From contig JAXFOY010000025.1 in NCBI GenBank assembly GCA_034180045.1, positions 1-64,000 of the forward strand: a stretch of DNA of 64,000 nucleotides, written 5' to 3'. The notes beneath the pieces are model-generated. The model saw nothing but the letters and a program-made list of their open reading frames with translations. It was not told the DNA's origin and made no database searches. Below, piece by piece: positions 31,341 through 39,739 of the stretch. The position numbers and the translations under genes were made by a program. The first letter of the stretch is position 1. Each line of letters opens with the position of its first letter. Source of the DNA: Eubacterium_B sp034180045 (GTDB lineage: Bacteria; Bacillota; Clostridia; Peptostreptococcales; Anaerovoracaceae).

Positions 31341-33941
31341 ATGAAAAAATATATAATTACGGGAATGAGTTGTGCCGCATGTCAGGTTCGTGTGGAAAAG
31401 GCGGTTTCAAAGCTGGAAGGTGTGGAAAGCTGTGCGGTAAATCTTTTGACAAATACTATGTCCGTCAATGGAACGGCTGAAAGCTCGGCGATTATTAAGG
31501 CCGTGCAAGATGCAGGCTACGGCGCAAGTCCGAAAGATTCTATACATAGCAGCGCAACTTTGGCAAACGATATGGAAAAAAGAGCGGAGTCTACAATATT
31601 GTCGTCAGGAAAAAATCTCTCGGAGACGAATGCCGCAAGAGAGGATGCGCTTATTGACAGGGAGACGCCGGCATTAAAGAAAAGACTTGTAGCATCACTG
31701 GGATTTTTGATTATTTTGATGTATATTTCCATGGGGCATACGATGTGGGGGTTCCCTTTGCCGAAATTCTTTGACGGAAACCACCTTGCTCTTGGAATAT
31801 TACAGCTTATCCTTTCTGCAACGGTTATGGTAATAAATCAAAAATTTTTCATAAGCGGGTTCAAAGCACTTATTCACGGAAGTCCGAATATGGATACTCT
31901 GGTGGCGCTGGGATCTATGGCATCGTTTGTATGGAGCGATTTTGTTTTGTTTGCAATGACGGCGGCACAGCTGAACGGAAATCATGCTGAGCTTACCGGA
32001 CTTATGCACAATTTATATTTTGAATCTGCGGCGATGATTGTGAGCCTGATTACTGTGGGAAAGATGCTGGAAGCAAGATCTAAGGGAAGGACGACGGACG
32101 CGCTGAAAGGAATTATGAAGCTTGCGCCGAAAACAGCAATAAGTTTAGACAATGGAGCGGAAATTGAAGTTCCCGTCGAGCAAATTAAGGTGGGGGATAT
32201 CTTTGTTGTAAAACCCGGTGCGAGCATACCGGTTGACGGAGTAGTTGAAACGGGAACGAGCTCGGTAGACGAATCCGCATTTACGGGTGAAAGTATTCCT
32301 GTTGATAAATTCGAAGGTTCGCAAGTTTTTGCGGCAACGGTTAACCAAGCGGGGCATATGATTTGTAGGGCGACAAAAGTAGGTGAAGATACCGCATTAG
32401 CAAAAATAATAGATATGGTTAGCGACGCGGCGGCAACAAAGGCGCCAATTGCAAAAATCGCCGACAAAGTTTCAGGAATTTTTGTGCCGGCGGTAATGGC
32501 GATTTCTATAGTAACCATGATTATCTGGTTATTTGCCGGACAAGAACTCGGATTTGCACTGGCAAGAGGTATTGCCGTCCTGGTTATAAGCTGCCCTTGT
32601 GCACTTGGGCTGGCAACGCCGGTCAGCATAATGGTAGGAAGCGGAGTCGGCGCCAAAAACGGCATTCTTTTCAAAACGGCGGTTTCACTTGAAGAAACGG
32701 GTAAAGCACAATTTATTGTCTTGGACAAAACCGGGACAATTACCGAGGGCGTTCCCACAGTTAAAAATGTAATTGCAGCCGAGGGATTTTCGGAAAAAGA
32801 ATTAATCAGAACCGCGGCCGCCTTGGAAAAGTACAGCGAGCACTCTTTAGCAAAGGCAATTGTTGATTATGCAGCTAAAAACGATATAGATATTTCTTCA
32901 AGCCATGTAGACGATTTTGAGGTTTTGGCAGGGAGCGGCTTAAGAGGAATTATCGACGGCTTAAGCGTTGTAGGCGGCAACCTGGAACTTGTCGAAAAAT
33001 ATGTAAGCATCGATAATGAGCTTCTGGGCAAGGCTGATGAACTTTCTCGAAACGGCAAAACACCTCTGTTTTTTTTATCAAATGAAAAACTTATAGGTGT
33101 CATAGCTGTGGCTGACTCTATCAAAGAAGAAAGTCCGGCGGCGATAAAAGAGCTGAATGATATGGGAATCGAAGTGATTATGCTGAGCGGTGATAATCAA
33201 CTTGTGTCAAATGCCATAGCGGAGCAAGTGGGTATTAAAAACGTCATAGCAGGCGTGAAGCCTGACGGTAAGGAAAGCGTCATCTCGGAGTTAAAAGAAC
33301 GCGGAAAAGTTATTATGGTAGGAGACGGCATCAACGATGCTCCGGCTCTGACGAGGGCGGATATGGGAATTGCCATCGGAGCAGGCACGGATATTGCCAT
33401 CGATGCAGCCGATGTAGTTTTGATGAACAGCAAGCTGAGCGATGTGCCGGCGGCTATAAAACTTTCAAGGGCGACTCTTCGAAATATTTATGAAAACCTT
33501 TTTTGGGCATTCATATACAATATCATAGGAATCCCGCTTGCGGCAGGAGCTTGGATACATATTACCGGCTGGACGATGAACCCTATGTTCGGAGCGGCGG
33601 CTATGAGTCTTTCCAGCTTTTGCGTAGTGTCAAATGCTTTGCGCCTTAATTTTTTTGACTTACATAGCAGGTCAAAGAATAAGAAAATAGGATTAATGTC
33701 AAAAAACAAAATGGTGAAGGAGGAAGAAAAAATGGAAAAAACTATAAAAATTGAAGGAATGATGTGTGCCCACTGTGAGGCTTCTGTAAAGAACGCTCTT
33801 GAAGCTCTCGAAGCTGTAAACTCGGCGAAAGTAAGTCATGAAAGCGGTGAAGCGATAGTTGAACTTTCGAAGGCGCTTGATGATGAAGTATTAAAGAAGA
33901 CAATCGAGGATAAGGATTACACAGTGACTTCGATAAGATAG
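31341..33941 (+). CDS. copA: Cu(I)-exporting P1B-type ATPase with N-terminal HMA and in-frame C-terminal CopZ-like HMA
   Basis: 866 residues. The N-terminal heavy-metal domain has GMSCAAC (Cys11, Cys14). Eight helices surround the CPC motif SCPCALGLATP (about residue 417). The phosphorylation site DKTGTITEG is at about 464, followed by TGES, and GDGINDAP lies at about 661. The usual SEHPLA motif reads SEHSLA here. After the last helices and a linker (SKNKMVKEEEK), a second HMA domain with GMMCAHC (Cys809, Cys812) ends the protein. Relatives normally encode this piece as a separate CopZ chaperone. A strong ribosome site and ATG inside the gene could produce it on its own. The pump expels cytoplasmic copper and lies 25 bp after csoR. 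Confidence 0.93.
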   Translation: MKKYIITGMSCAACQVRVEKAVSKLEGVESCAVNLLTNTMSVNGTAESSAIIKAVQDAGYGASPKDSIHSSATLANDMEKRAESTILSSGKNLSETNAAREDALIDRETPALKKRLVASLGFLIILMYISMGHTMWGFPLPKFFDGNHLALGILQLILSATVMVINQKFFISGFKALIHGSPNMDTLVALGSMASFVWSDFVLFAMTAAQLNGNHAELTGLMHNLYFESAAMIVSLITVGKMLEARSKGRTTDALKGIMKLAPKTAISLDNGAEIEVPVEQIKVGDIFVVKPGASIPVDGVVETGTSSVDESAFTGESIPVDKFEGSQVFAATVNQAGHMICRATKVGEDTALAKIIDMVSDAAATKAPIAKIADKVSGIFVPAVMAISIVTMIIWLFAGQELGFALARGIAVLVISCPCALGLATPVSIMVGSGVGAKNGILFKTAVSLEETGKAQFIVLDKTGTITEGVPTVKNVIAAEGFSEKELIRTAAALEKYSEHSLAKAIVDYAAKNDIDISSSHVDDFEVLAGSGLRGIIDGLSVVGGNLELVEKYVSIDNELLGKADELSRNGKTPLFFLSNEKLIGVIAVADSIKEESPAAIKELNDMGIEVIMLSGDNQLVSNAIAEQVGIKNVIAGVKPDGKESVISELKERGKVIMVGDGINDAPALTRADMGIAIGAGTDIAIDAADVVLMNSKLSDVPAAIKLSRATLRNIYENLFWAFIYNIIGIPLAAGAWIHITGWTMNPMFGAAAMSLSSFCVVSNALRLNFFDLHSRSKNKKIGLMSKNKMVKEEEKMEKTIKIEGMMCAHCEASVKNALEALEAVNSAKVSHESGEAIVELSKALDDEVLKKTIEDKDYTVTSIR
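33717..33941 (+). other. internal ribosome binding site and start for a 69-residue CopZ-like chaperone inside copA
   Basis: AAGGAGG at 33717-33723, 8-base spacer, ATG at 33732-33734, in the copA frame. From this ATG the product would be 69 residues beginning MEKTIKIEGMMCAHC, a complete HMA copper chaperone. The same bases in frame encode the KEEEKM linker of CopA, so both products are possible from one gene. Confidence 0.6.
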
Positions 33942-34006
33942 TCCCGCTGAATTTCAATCGCTTTGCATTAAAGCGGATTCGGTGAATATATGCACGCATT
34001 GACTCA

Positions 34007-34054
34007 GGGCTCGGTAAAAAGTTTATGACTTGCTGCCGAAGCCCGATGTTTTTT
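34007..34054 (+). terminator. terminator of the csoR-copA operon
   Basis: GGGCTCGG (34007-34014) pairs with CCGAAGCCC (34036-34044) with one bulged base; TTTTTT follows. It lies 14 bp before the feo promoter. Confidence 0.7.
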
Positions 34055-34067
34055 GCCGGAGTTAGTA

Positions 34068-34099
34068 TTGACAAATAAAGGTTAGTTAGTATAAACTAA
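34068..34099 (+). promoter_or_regulatory. feo promoter with DtxR-like dyad over the -10
   Basis: TTGACA at 34068-34073, 16-bp spacer, TATAAA at 34090-34095. The dyad TTAGTT-6-AACTAA (34082-34099) covers the -10 region and resembles DtxR/MntR-family iron-box half-sites. Repression by iron-loaded regulator is inferred. Confidence 0.6.
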
Positions 34100-34155
34100 A
34101 GTGTAAATAAAATGAAGAAATATAGAAATTTAGAAGTCGGAGAGGTAGTGGTGGT

Positions 34156-34374
34156 ATGCCTTTAAGTATGGTAGAGGCCGGAGAGGCCGTAAAAGTGACA
34201 AGGGTCGGTGGCGCACCGGCTACTAAACAAAGATTGGCGGATTTGGGTTTTGTCGATGGAACTCAGGTTGATGTTGTGCAGTCACAAAACGGGAATCTCA
34301 TCGTCAAGGTGAAGGATTCAAAATTGGCAATCACAAAAGAAATGGCAAATAAAATAGTGGTCAGTCCACTTTAA
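34156..34374 (+). CDS. feoA: FeoA-domain protein 1
   Basis: 72-residue SH3-like protein of the Feo ferrous-iron uptake system, thought to modulate FeoB. It has the FeoA pattern VKVTRVGGAPATKQRLADLGFVDGTQVDVV...GNLIVKVKDSKLAITKEMANKIVV. It precedes a second FeoA by 15 bp and feoB, forming feoA-feoA-feoB, an arrangement common in Clostridia. ATG 34156 follows a GGAGAGG with a rather long spacer. Confidence 0.9.
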   Translation: MPLSMVEAGEAVKVTRVGGAPATKQRLADLGFVDGTQVDVVQSQNGNLIVKVKDSKLAITKEMANKIVVSPL

Positions 34375-34389
34375 TAAGGAGGGGAAAGG

Positions 34390-34611
34390 ATGAAGACTTT
34401 ACGCGATATACCTGTTGGCGGAACCGCAAAAGTAATGAAACTTCACGGTGAAGGTCCGGTTAAAAGACGAATCATGGACATGGGAATCACAAAGGGTGTA
34501 GAAATTTTGGTTAGAAAAGTAGCGCCTCTGGGTGATCCTATGGAATTGAATATCAGAAACTATGAACTTTCTATTCGCAAGGCAGATGCAGAAATGATAG
34601 AAGTAGAATAA
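34390..34611 (+). CDS. feoA: FeoA-domain protein 2
   Basis: 73 residues, second FeoA paralogue: IPVGGTAKVMKLHGEGPVKRRIMDMGITKGVEILVRKVAPLGDPMELNIRNYELSIRKADA is the complete SH3-like fold, split here only by my reading. It differs clearly from the first copy in having the longer APLGDPME loop typical of classical FeoA. ATG 34390 follows AAGGAGGGG. It lies 29 bp before feoB and probably contacts its cytoplasmic G domain. Confidence 0.9.
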   Translation: MKTLRDIPVGGTAKVMKLHGEGPVKRRIMDMGITKGVEILVRKVAPLGDPMELNIRNYELSIRKADAEMIEVE

Positions 34612-34640
34612 TACAGGTTATATATCGAAAGGAGACTTTA

Positions 34641-36926
34641 ATGGCAATTACAATTGCATTAGCCGGAAATCCTAACTGCGGTAAAACAACTCTGTTTAAC
34701 GCACTTACCGGCTCGAATCAGTATGTCGGAAACTGGCCCGGTGTAACTGTAGAAAAAAAAGAAGGAAAATTCAAAGGTAATAAAGAAGTAGTAATTCAGG
34801 ATCTTCCCGGTATCTATTCATTATCCCCATATACATTGGAAGAAGTTGTATCTCGTGAATATCTCGTAACGGAAAGACCGGATGCAATCTTAAATATAGT
34901 CGACGGAACTAACATCGAAAGAAATCTATATCTTACAACACAGCTGCTGGAACTCGGTATCCCGGTAGTAATTGCGGTCAATATGATTGATTTGGTTCGC
35001 AAGAACGGCGACAAGATAGATATAAAAGCATTAAGCGAAAAACTGGGTTGTGATGTAATTGAGGTAAGCGCACTGAAAGGTGAAGGCGGCAGCGAGGCTG
35101 TAGAGCGCGCGGTTAAGCTTGCAAAAGAACATAAACTGGCAAATATCGACGGAATGTTTGAATCGGATATTGAAAAAGCCATTTCAGATATCGGACAGAA
35201 GATAAAAGAACAGGTTCCTGATGAACTTTTGCGTTGGTATTCCATCAAAATATTTGAGCGTGACGAGAAGGTGATGCAATCAATCAATCTGGGCACCGAG
35301 GCGAAGTCCATAGAGTCGATTACAGAAGAATGTGAGAGGGGTCAGGATGACGATGCAGAAAGCATCATTACTAACCAGCGCTACAACTACATTACGGAGA
35401 TTACGACAACTACAGTACAGAAGGTTAAAACAAAGGACAATATGACTTTGTCCGATAAAATAGATAAGTGGGTTACAAATCGTATTCTCGGATTACCGAT
35501 ATTTGCTGCGGTAATGTTCCTTGTATATGCAATCGCTATGGGCGGATGGGATGTCTCTATAGGAACCAAGGCGACCGATTTTACAAATGACGTCATATTC
35601 GGCGAGTGGGTTCCGGGATGGGTTGAATCGGCACTTGGCGTATTTGGTGTAACAGAAGGAAGCTGGCTATATGGTCTTATTCAGGACGGTATAGTTGCCG
35701 GCGTAGGTGCGGTTCTCGGTTTTGTACCGCAGATGCTCGTTCTATTCCTGCTACTTTCCATTTTGGAAGATATAGGATATATGTCGAGAGTGGCATTTGT
35801 TATGGATAGAATCTTCCGTCACTTCGGATTGTCCGGAAAAAGCTTCATACCTTGCATGGTCGCAACAGGTTGCGGTGTTCCGGGCGTTATGGCATCACGA
35901 ACAATAGAACAGGATAGAGACCGTAAGCTTACGGTTATGACCACGACTTTTATGCCTTGCGGTGCTAAGCTGCCTATTATCGGCTTGATTGCCGGAGCTA
36001 TTTTTGGCGGTTCGGTATGGGTTGCAGTTTCTGCATATTTCATAGGAATCGGTTCTGTTGCCGTCTCAGGTATAATGCTAAAGAAGTTCAAGGCTTTTGC
36101 CGGAGACCCTGCGCCGTTTGTAATGGAGCTTCCGGCTTACCATATAACTTCAATCAAAAATATTCTTCGCGCTACATGGGAACGCGGCTGGTCCTTTATT
36201 AAAAGAGCGGGATCCGTTATCCTCATTTCATCAATTATAATTTGGTTCTTCAAGAGCTACGGATTTGTTAACGGGCAATTCGGAAGCGTTGATAAGCTGT
36301 TTGAGGATGAAAAGGTTGCTACGGAAGAATACAAGAAGGACCTTGCAGACAAGAGAAATGTGAGCCTGGACGAGCTTAACCCTATGGATGCTTCACTTCT
36401 TGCCGGCGTAGGTAATGCGGTTGCACCGGTATTCAAACCTCTTGGATTCGGCTCGTGGAAACCTACGGTTGCGACCGTAACCGGACTTGTGGCAAAGGAA
36501 GAGGTAGTAGGAACATTCGGCGTTCTATATAACTACGACAGCGAAAAAGAAGAACTGGAAGAAAACGGAGACCAGATTTGGGAGCGTGTTGCCAAAGACT
36601 ACACAGCTGCATCCGGAATGGCATTTATGGTTTTCAACTTGCTTTGCGCACCTTGTTTTGCTGCGATAGGCGCAATCAAGCGTGAAATGAACAATGCCAA
36701 GTGGACTTTTGCGGCTATCGGCTGGATGACAATCTGGGCATATATTTTAGGTATGATTACATATAATATAGGCGGATTCTTTACAGGCGAACTCAAGTTT
36801 GGTGTAGGAGTTGTTGTTTCGATAGCATTGATTGTTGGTATAATATACTTGTTATTTAGAAAAGGTTATCAAGTAAAAGATACTGCGAAGTCTATGAGTT
36901 CTGTTGAAGCTGCAAGTGCAAAATAA
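34641..36926 (+). CDS. feoB: ferrous iron transport protein B
   Basis: GTP-dependent Fe(II) importer, 761 residues. The N-terminal G domain has G1 GNPNCGKTT (residues 9-17), G3 DLPGIYSL and G4 NMID, followed by the helical guanine-dissociation-inhibitor-like segment. The membrane part has the two Gate motifs with conserved cysteines (IPCMVATGCGVPGVMASR and TTTFMPCGAKLPII), plus MVFNLLCAPCFAAIGA. It follows two feoA genes and precedes the Cys-rich FeoB-associated protein, a complete Feo operon under the DtxR-like promoter. Confidence 0.96.
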   Translation: MAITIALAGNPNCGKTTLFNALTGSNQYVGNWPGVTVEKKEGKFKGNKEVVIQDLPGIYSLSPYTLEEVVSREYLVTERPDAILNIVDGTNIERNLYLTTQLLELGIPVVIAVNMIDLVRKNGDKIDIKALSEKLGCDVIEVSALKGEGGSEAVERAVKLAKEHKLANIDGMFESDIEKAISDIGQKIKEQVPDELLRWYSIKIFERDEKVMQSINLGTEAKSIESITEECERGQDDDAESIITNQRYNYITEITTTTVQKVKTKDNMTLSDKIDKWVTNRILGLPIFAAVMFLVYAIAMGGWDVSIGTKATDFTNDVIFGEWVPGWVESALGVFGVTEGSWLYGLIQDGIVAGVGAVLGFVPQMLVLFLLLSILEDIGYMSRVAFVMDRIFRHFGLSGKSFIPCMVATGCGVPGVMASRTIEQDRDRKLTVMTTTFMPCGAKLPIIGLIAGAIFGGSVWVAVSAYFIGIGSVAVSGIMLKKFKAFAGDPAPFVMELPAYHITSIKNILRATWERGWSFIKRAGSVILISSIIIWFFKSYGFVNGQFGSVDKLFEDEKVATEEYKKDLADKRNVSLDELNPMDASLLAGVGNAVAPVFKPLGFGSWKPTVATVTGLVAKEEVVGTFGVLYNYDSEKEELEENGDQIWERVAKDYTAASGMAFMVFNLLCAPCFAAIGAIKREMNNAKWTFAAIGWMTIWAYILGMITYNIGGFFTGELKFGVGVVVSIALIVGIIYLLFRKGYQVKDTAKSMSSVEAASAK

Positions 36927-36980
36927 GCAGAACAGATTAGAGTATCAGTATCTAAATGATATGTGAAAGGATGGTGGGAT

Positions 36981-37196
36981 ATGTCTCCATATATAGGTTA
37001 TCCGATAGTGATTGGTATTCTCGCTGTCATCGTGTACTTTTGCGGACGTGCCGTATGGCGGGATCTCAAAGGCTCCGTAAGCGGAGAAGGCTGCGGAGGA
37101 TGCTGTTCGTCATCCTGCGGAAATGACGGAAGCTCATGCGGCAGCTGCCATGCAATGCAAGAATACGCAAAACAAATAAACGAAAAAAACAATTAA
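36981..37196 (+). CDS. FeoB-associated Cys-rich membrane protein
   Basis: 71 residues. One N-terminal transmembrane helix (YIGYPIVIGILAVIVYFCG) precedes a cytoplasmic Cys-rich tail (GCGGCCSSSCGN...SCGSCHAM) that could hold Fe(II). This is the small protein often encoded after feoB in Firmicutes; its role in passing or storing iron is assumed, not shown. I chose ATG 36981 with the GGATGGTGGG ribosome site; the frame also opens with GTG at 36963. Confidence 0.85.
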   Translation: MSPYIGYPIVIGILAVIVYFCGRAVWRDLKGSVSGEGCGGCCSSSCGNDGSSCGSCHAMQEYAKQINEKNN

Positions 37197-37211
37197 CCCA
37201 AAATATCCAAA

Positions 37212-37243
37212 AACCGTCATGCTGTATAGCGTGGCGGTTTTTA
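37212..37243 (+). terminator. terminator of the feo operon
   Basis: AACCGTCATG / CGTGGCGGTT hairpin (two G-U pairs) followed by TTTTT. Confidence 0.75.
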
Positions 37244-37484
37244 CATATAAAAAGTAGATTATTCTTAAGCTAAGGGAAGATTGTTTCAGCGGTTAATATA
37301 AATATTTCTAAATTAAGTCGGCTCCTTTAGAACTTCAATTCCTATAAAAATGACAAAGGACATATTTTGCTGAAACAAACGCCAGGACAAGTGTGTGAAA
37401 AGTGTGGGCTATAGACACTGGAAATACAGGATTTATTGCTTTTAAGAAACTTAAAAAATAAGCCGAACTTTTTTCAAAAAACAC
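37244..37484. other. non-coding stretch with a 98-bp segment closed by a 10-bp inverted repeat
   Basis: No gene seen. TTGTTTCAGC at 37281-37290 and GCTGAAACAA at 37369-37378 are a perfect 10-bp inverted repeat, with further CCTTT/AAAGG pairing inside. The remainder to 37484 is AT-rich with a weak AGTGT/ACACT repeat. It could be a small RNA, a miniature element or chance. Confidence 0.3.
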
Positions 37485-37513
37485 TTGTAATTTGCGTTAA
37501 AGTGTAATACAAT
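37485..37513 (+). promoter_or_regulatory. promoter of the rpsJ (S10) operon
   Basis: TTGTAA at 37485-37490, 17-bp spacer, TACAAT at 37508-37513; +1 near 37520. The leader of about 235 nt contains a GGCGAA/TTCGCC hairpin at about 37597-37612 and a CGC..GCG hairpin holding GGAGG. Confidence 0.65.
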
Positions 37514-37660
37514 GATATGGCTTGCTTTGGGCGAAGATGCAGGAAGTTGCTGAGCTATCAGGTAATTTCTGCGGAGAAATGTCTCCTCTAGAAGGGGGCG
37601 AAGGCGTTCGCCGATTTGATTTGCGTAAAAATTAAACAAACGCACGGAGGCGTGTATAAA

Positions 37661-37789
37661 GTGAGCAAAACAACCATGCGCCTTGGAAAAACCGGCGTTA
37701 GAACACCTTGTACGAGCATAGCGAAAACAGTACAGAAGAAAACAGGAGGAAAAAATGAGCGAACTTCAGAAAATCAGAATCAGGCTTAA
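37661..37789 (+). CDS. possible leader peptide overlapping the rpsJ start
   Basis: GTG at 37661 lies 10 bases after GGAGG (37646-37650) and opens a 42-codon frame that ends at TAA 37787-37789, in the +1 frame relative to rpsJ and overlapping its start codon by 35 bp. The product is basic and Thr/Lys-rich (starts VSKTTMRLGKTGVRTPCTS). Its ribosome site lies in a small hairpin. A regulatory leader peptide coupling to rpsJ translation is possible; chance is not excluded. Confidence 0.35.
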   Translation: MSKTTMRLGKTGVRTPCTSIAKTVQKKTGGKNERTSENQNQA

Positions 37790-38066
37790 GGCATATGATC
37801 ATGCTTTGCTTGACCAGTCAGCGGCAAAACTTGTAGAAACAGCAAAGAAGACAGGCGCTGATGTATCGGGACCAATTCCGCTTCCTACAGAGAAGGAAGT
37901 AGTAACAATCCTAAGAGCTGTTCACAAATATAAGGACAGCAGAGAACAGTTTGAACAGAGAACTCATAAGCGTTTGATCGTAATCACCAATGCTACACCG
38001 CAGACAGCCGATGCATTGACAAGAATCGATCTTCCGGCCGGCGTTGATGTAGAAATCAAACTGTAA
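37755..38066 (+). CDS. rpsJ: 30S ribosomal protein S10
   Basis: Component of the small-subunit head; also takes part in antitermination with NusB. 103 residues with KIRIRLKAYDHALLDQSA, SGPIPLPTEKEVVTILR and the tail TADALTRIDLPAGVDVEIKL. First gene of the S10-spc-alpha superoperon; AGGAGG lies 6 bases before ATG. In this genome the str genes (rpsL, rpsG, fusA, tuf) do not precede it; the feo operon does. Confidence 0.97.
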   Translation: MSELQKIRIRLKAYDHALLDQSAAKLVETAKKTGADVSGPIPLPTEKEVVTILRAVHKYKDSREQFEQRTHKRLIVITNATPQTADALTRIDLPAGVDVEIKL

Positions 38067-38144
38067 ACAGCTTAACTAAGTAAGGGACACTCCCCTTAGA
38101 AGAACGCGCAAAGCGCGGTCCAATGTAAGAATCGGAGGAAAAAT

Positions 38145-38780
38145 ATGAAAACAATTTTGGGAAAGAAAATCGGGATGACTCAGATTTTCGCGGAAACAGG
38201 AGAAGTAATCCCTGTAACCGTCATCCAAGCAGGACCTGAGGTGGTAACTCAGATTAAGACTGTCGAAACTGACGGCTATAACGCTGTACAGGTGGGTTAC
38301 GAAGACACACTTGCTCACAGAGTTAACAAGCCTTTGACAGGTCATTTTGCTAAAAGTGGTACACCACTTAAGAAGTATCTGGCGGAATTTGCTATCGAAG
38401 ATGGCGAAACTTACGAGCTCGGACAGGAAATCACAGTTGCTGATTTTGAAGCGGGCAAGAAAGTCGATGTTACAGGTACATCAAAAGGTAAGGGTACACA
38501 GGGCAACATCAAGAGACATGGACATCATAGAGGCCCTATGAGCCACGGTTCCAAACACAAGAGATTGCATGGTGCTTTAGCAGGTGCTACTTATCCATCC
38601 AGAGTATTCAAGGGAAATAAATCCCCTGGAAGAATGGGTCGCGAAACAGTTACAGTACAGAATGTCGAGCTTGTAAAGATCGACACTGACAGGAACCTTC
38701 TACTGGTCAAGGGTGCGGTTCCGGGCGGCAAAGGAAGCCTCGTAAGAGTGCGTTATGCCGTTAAGGGTCAGGACAAATAG
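38145..38780 (+). CDS. rplC: 50S ribosomal protein L3
   Basis: Early-assembling large-subunit protein near the peptidyl transferase centre. 211 residues: ILGKKIGMTQIF at the N terminus, the central loop GHHRGPMSHGSKHKR and the Gln-methylation-type region GRMGRETVTVQN. A 78-bp spacer with AAGGGACACTCCCCTT-type pairing separates it from rpsJ. Confidence 0.97.
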   Translation: MKTILGKKIGMTQIFAETGEVIPVTVIQAGPEVVTQIKTVETDGYNAVQVGYEDTLAHRVNKPLTGHFAKSGTPLKKYLAEFAIEDGETYELGQEITVADFEAGKKVDVTGTSKGKGTQGNIKRHGHHRGPMSHGSKHKRLHGALAGATYPSRVFKGNKSPGRMGRETVTVQNVELVKIDTDRNLLLVKGAVPGGKGSLVRVRYAVKGQDK

Positions 38781-38806
38781 GACCATAGGAAAGGAGGAAG
38801 CACATA

Positions 38807-39430
38807 ATGGCTAAAGTAACAATGCTCAATATGGAAGGCAAGGAAGCGGGAACTATAGAACTCATGGACGAGATTTTCGCTATCGAGCCGAACCGTGATG
38901 CGGTACATGCAGTAGTAGTTAACTATCTTGCAAACCAAAGACAGGGCACACAGTCTGCAAAGACAAGATCAGAAGTCAGAGGCGGCGGAAGAAAGCCTTT
39001 CAGACAGAAAGGAACAGGTCGTCACAGACAGGGAAGCACTACAGATCCTTCACAAATCGGTGGTGGTATCGTATTTGCTCCAAAGCCAAGAGATTACAGA
39101 TATGCAGTTCCTAAGAAGCTGAAGAGACTAGCTCTCAAGTCGGTTCTTTCCGCAAAGGTAGCTGATAAAGAAATAATCGTAATCGATGAGCTTAAGATGA
39201 GCGAACCGAAGACAAAAGAAATGGTAAAGGTTTTGACAAATATTAAGGCTGATAAGAAAGCGTTAATCGTAACTGCCGAAAAGGATGTGAATGTTGTTAA
39301 GTCAGCAGCAAATATCCCGGGCGTTAGAACGGTTCTTGCCAGCACTATGAATGTTTACGAAATCGTAAACCACGGCAGCCTTATCTTAACAAAAGATGCT
39401 GTTGCAAAGATCGAGGAGGTATACAAATAA
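38807..39430 (+). CDS. rplD: 50S ribosomal protein L4
   Basis: Exit-tunnel protein with the extended loop KTRSEVRGGGRKPFRQKGTG. 207 residues. In many bacteria L4 also represses its own operon by binding the S10 leader; whether the leader here does so is unknown. The stop overlaps the rplW start by one base (TAATG). Confidence 0.97.
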   Translation: MAKVTMLNMEGKEAGTIELMDEIFAIEPNRDAVHAVVVNYLANQRQGTQSAKTRSEVRGGGRKPFRQKGTGRHRQGSTTDPSQIGGGIVFAPKPRDYRYAVPKKLKRLALKSVLSAKVADKEIIVIDELKMSEPKTKEMVKVLTNIKADKKALIVTAEKDVNVVKSAANIPGVRTVLASTMNVYEIVNHGSLILTKDAVAKIEEVYK

Positions 39431-39720
39431 TGAAAACTCCATACGACGTAATATTAAAGCCGGTAATTTCCGAAAGAAGCATGGATATTGCACCGGATAA
39501 AAAATACACATTCAAAGTTGCTGTTGATGCTAATAAAACAGAGATTAAGCAGGCAGTTGAAGAAATCTTTGGTGTAGATGTAAAGAAAGTCAATGTTATG
39601 AACATGGACGGAAAACTTAAGAGAATGGGAAGAAACGAAGGCAGAAGATCAGCTTATAAGAAAGCTATTGTAACATTGACTGCTGATAGTAAAGAAATCG
39701 AATTCTTCCAGAGCTTGTAA
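39430..39720 (+). CDS. rplW: 50S ribosomal protein L23
   Basis: 96 residues; forms the docking site for SRP and trigger factor at the tunnel exit. Motifs YDVILKPVISERSMD and VDANKTEIKQAVEEIFGVDVKKVN. Translationally coupled to rplD through a TAATG overlap. Confidence 0.97.
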   Translation: MKTPYDVILKPVISERSMDIAPDKKYTFKVAVDANKTEIKQAVEEIFGVDVKKVNVMNMDGKLKRMGRNEGRRSAYKKAIVTLTADSKEIEFFQSL

Positions 39721-39739
39721 TATAGGAGGTAGGCACAAT

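Noticed and set aside
31982..32758. Long open frame (258 codons) antisense to copA
   Set aside because: A shadow of the copA codon pattern: Pro/Ser/Thr-rich composition, no ribosome site and no recognisable domain.
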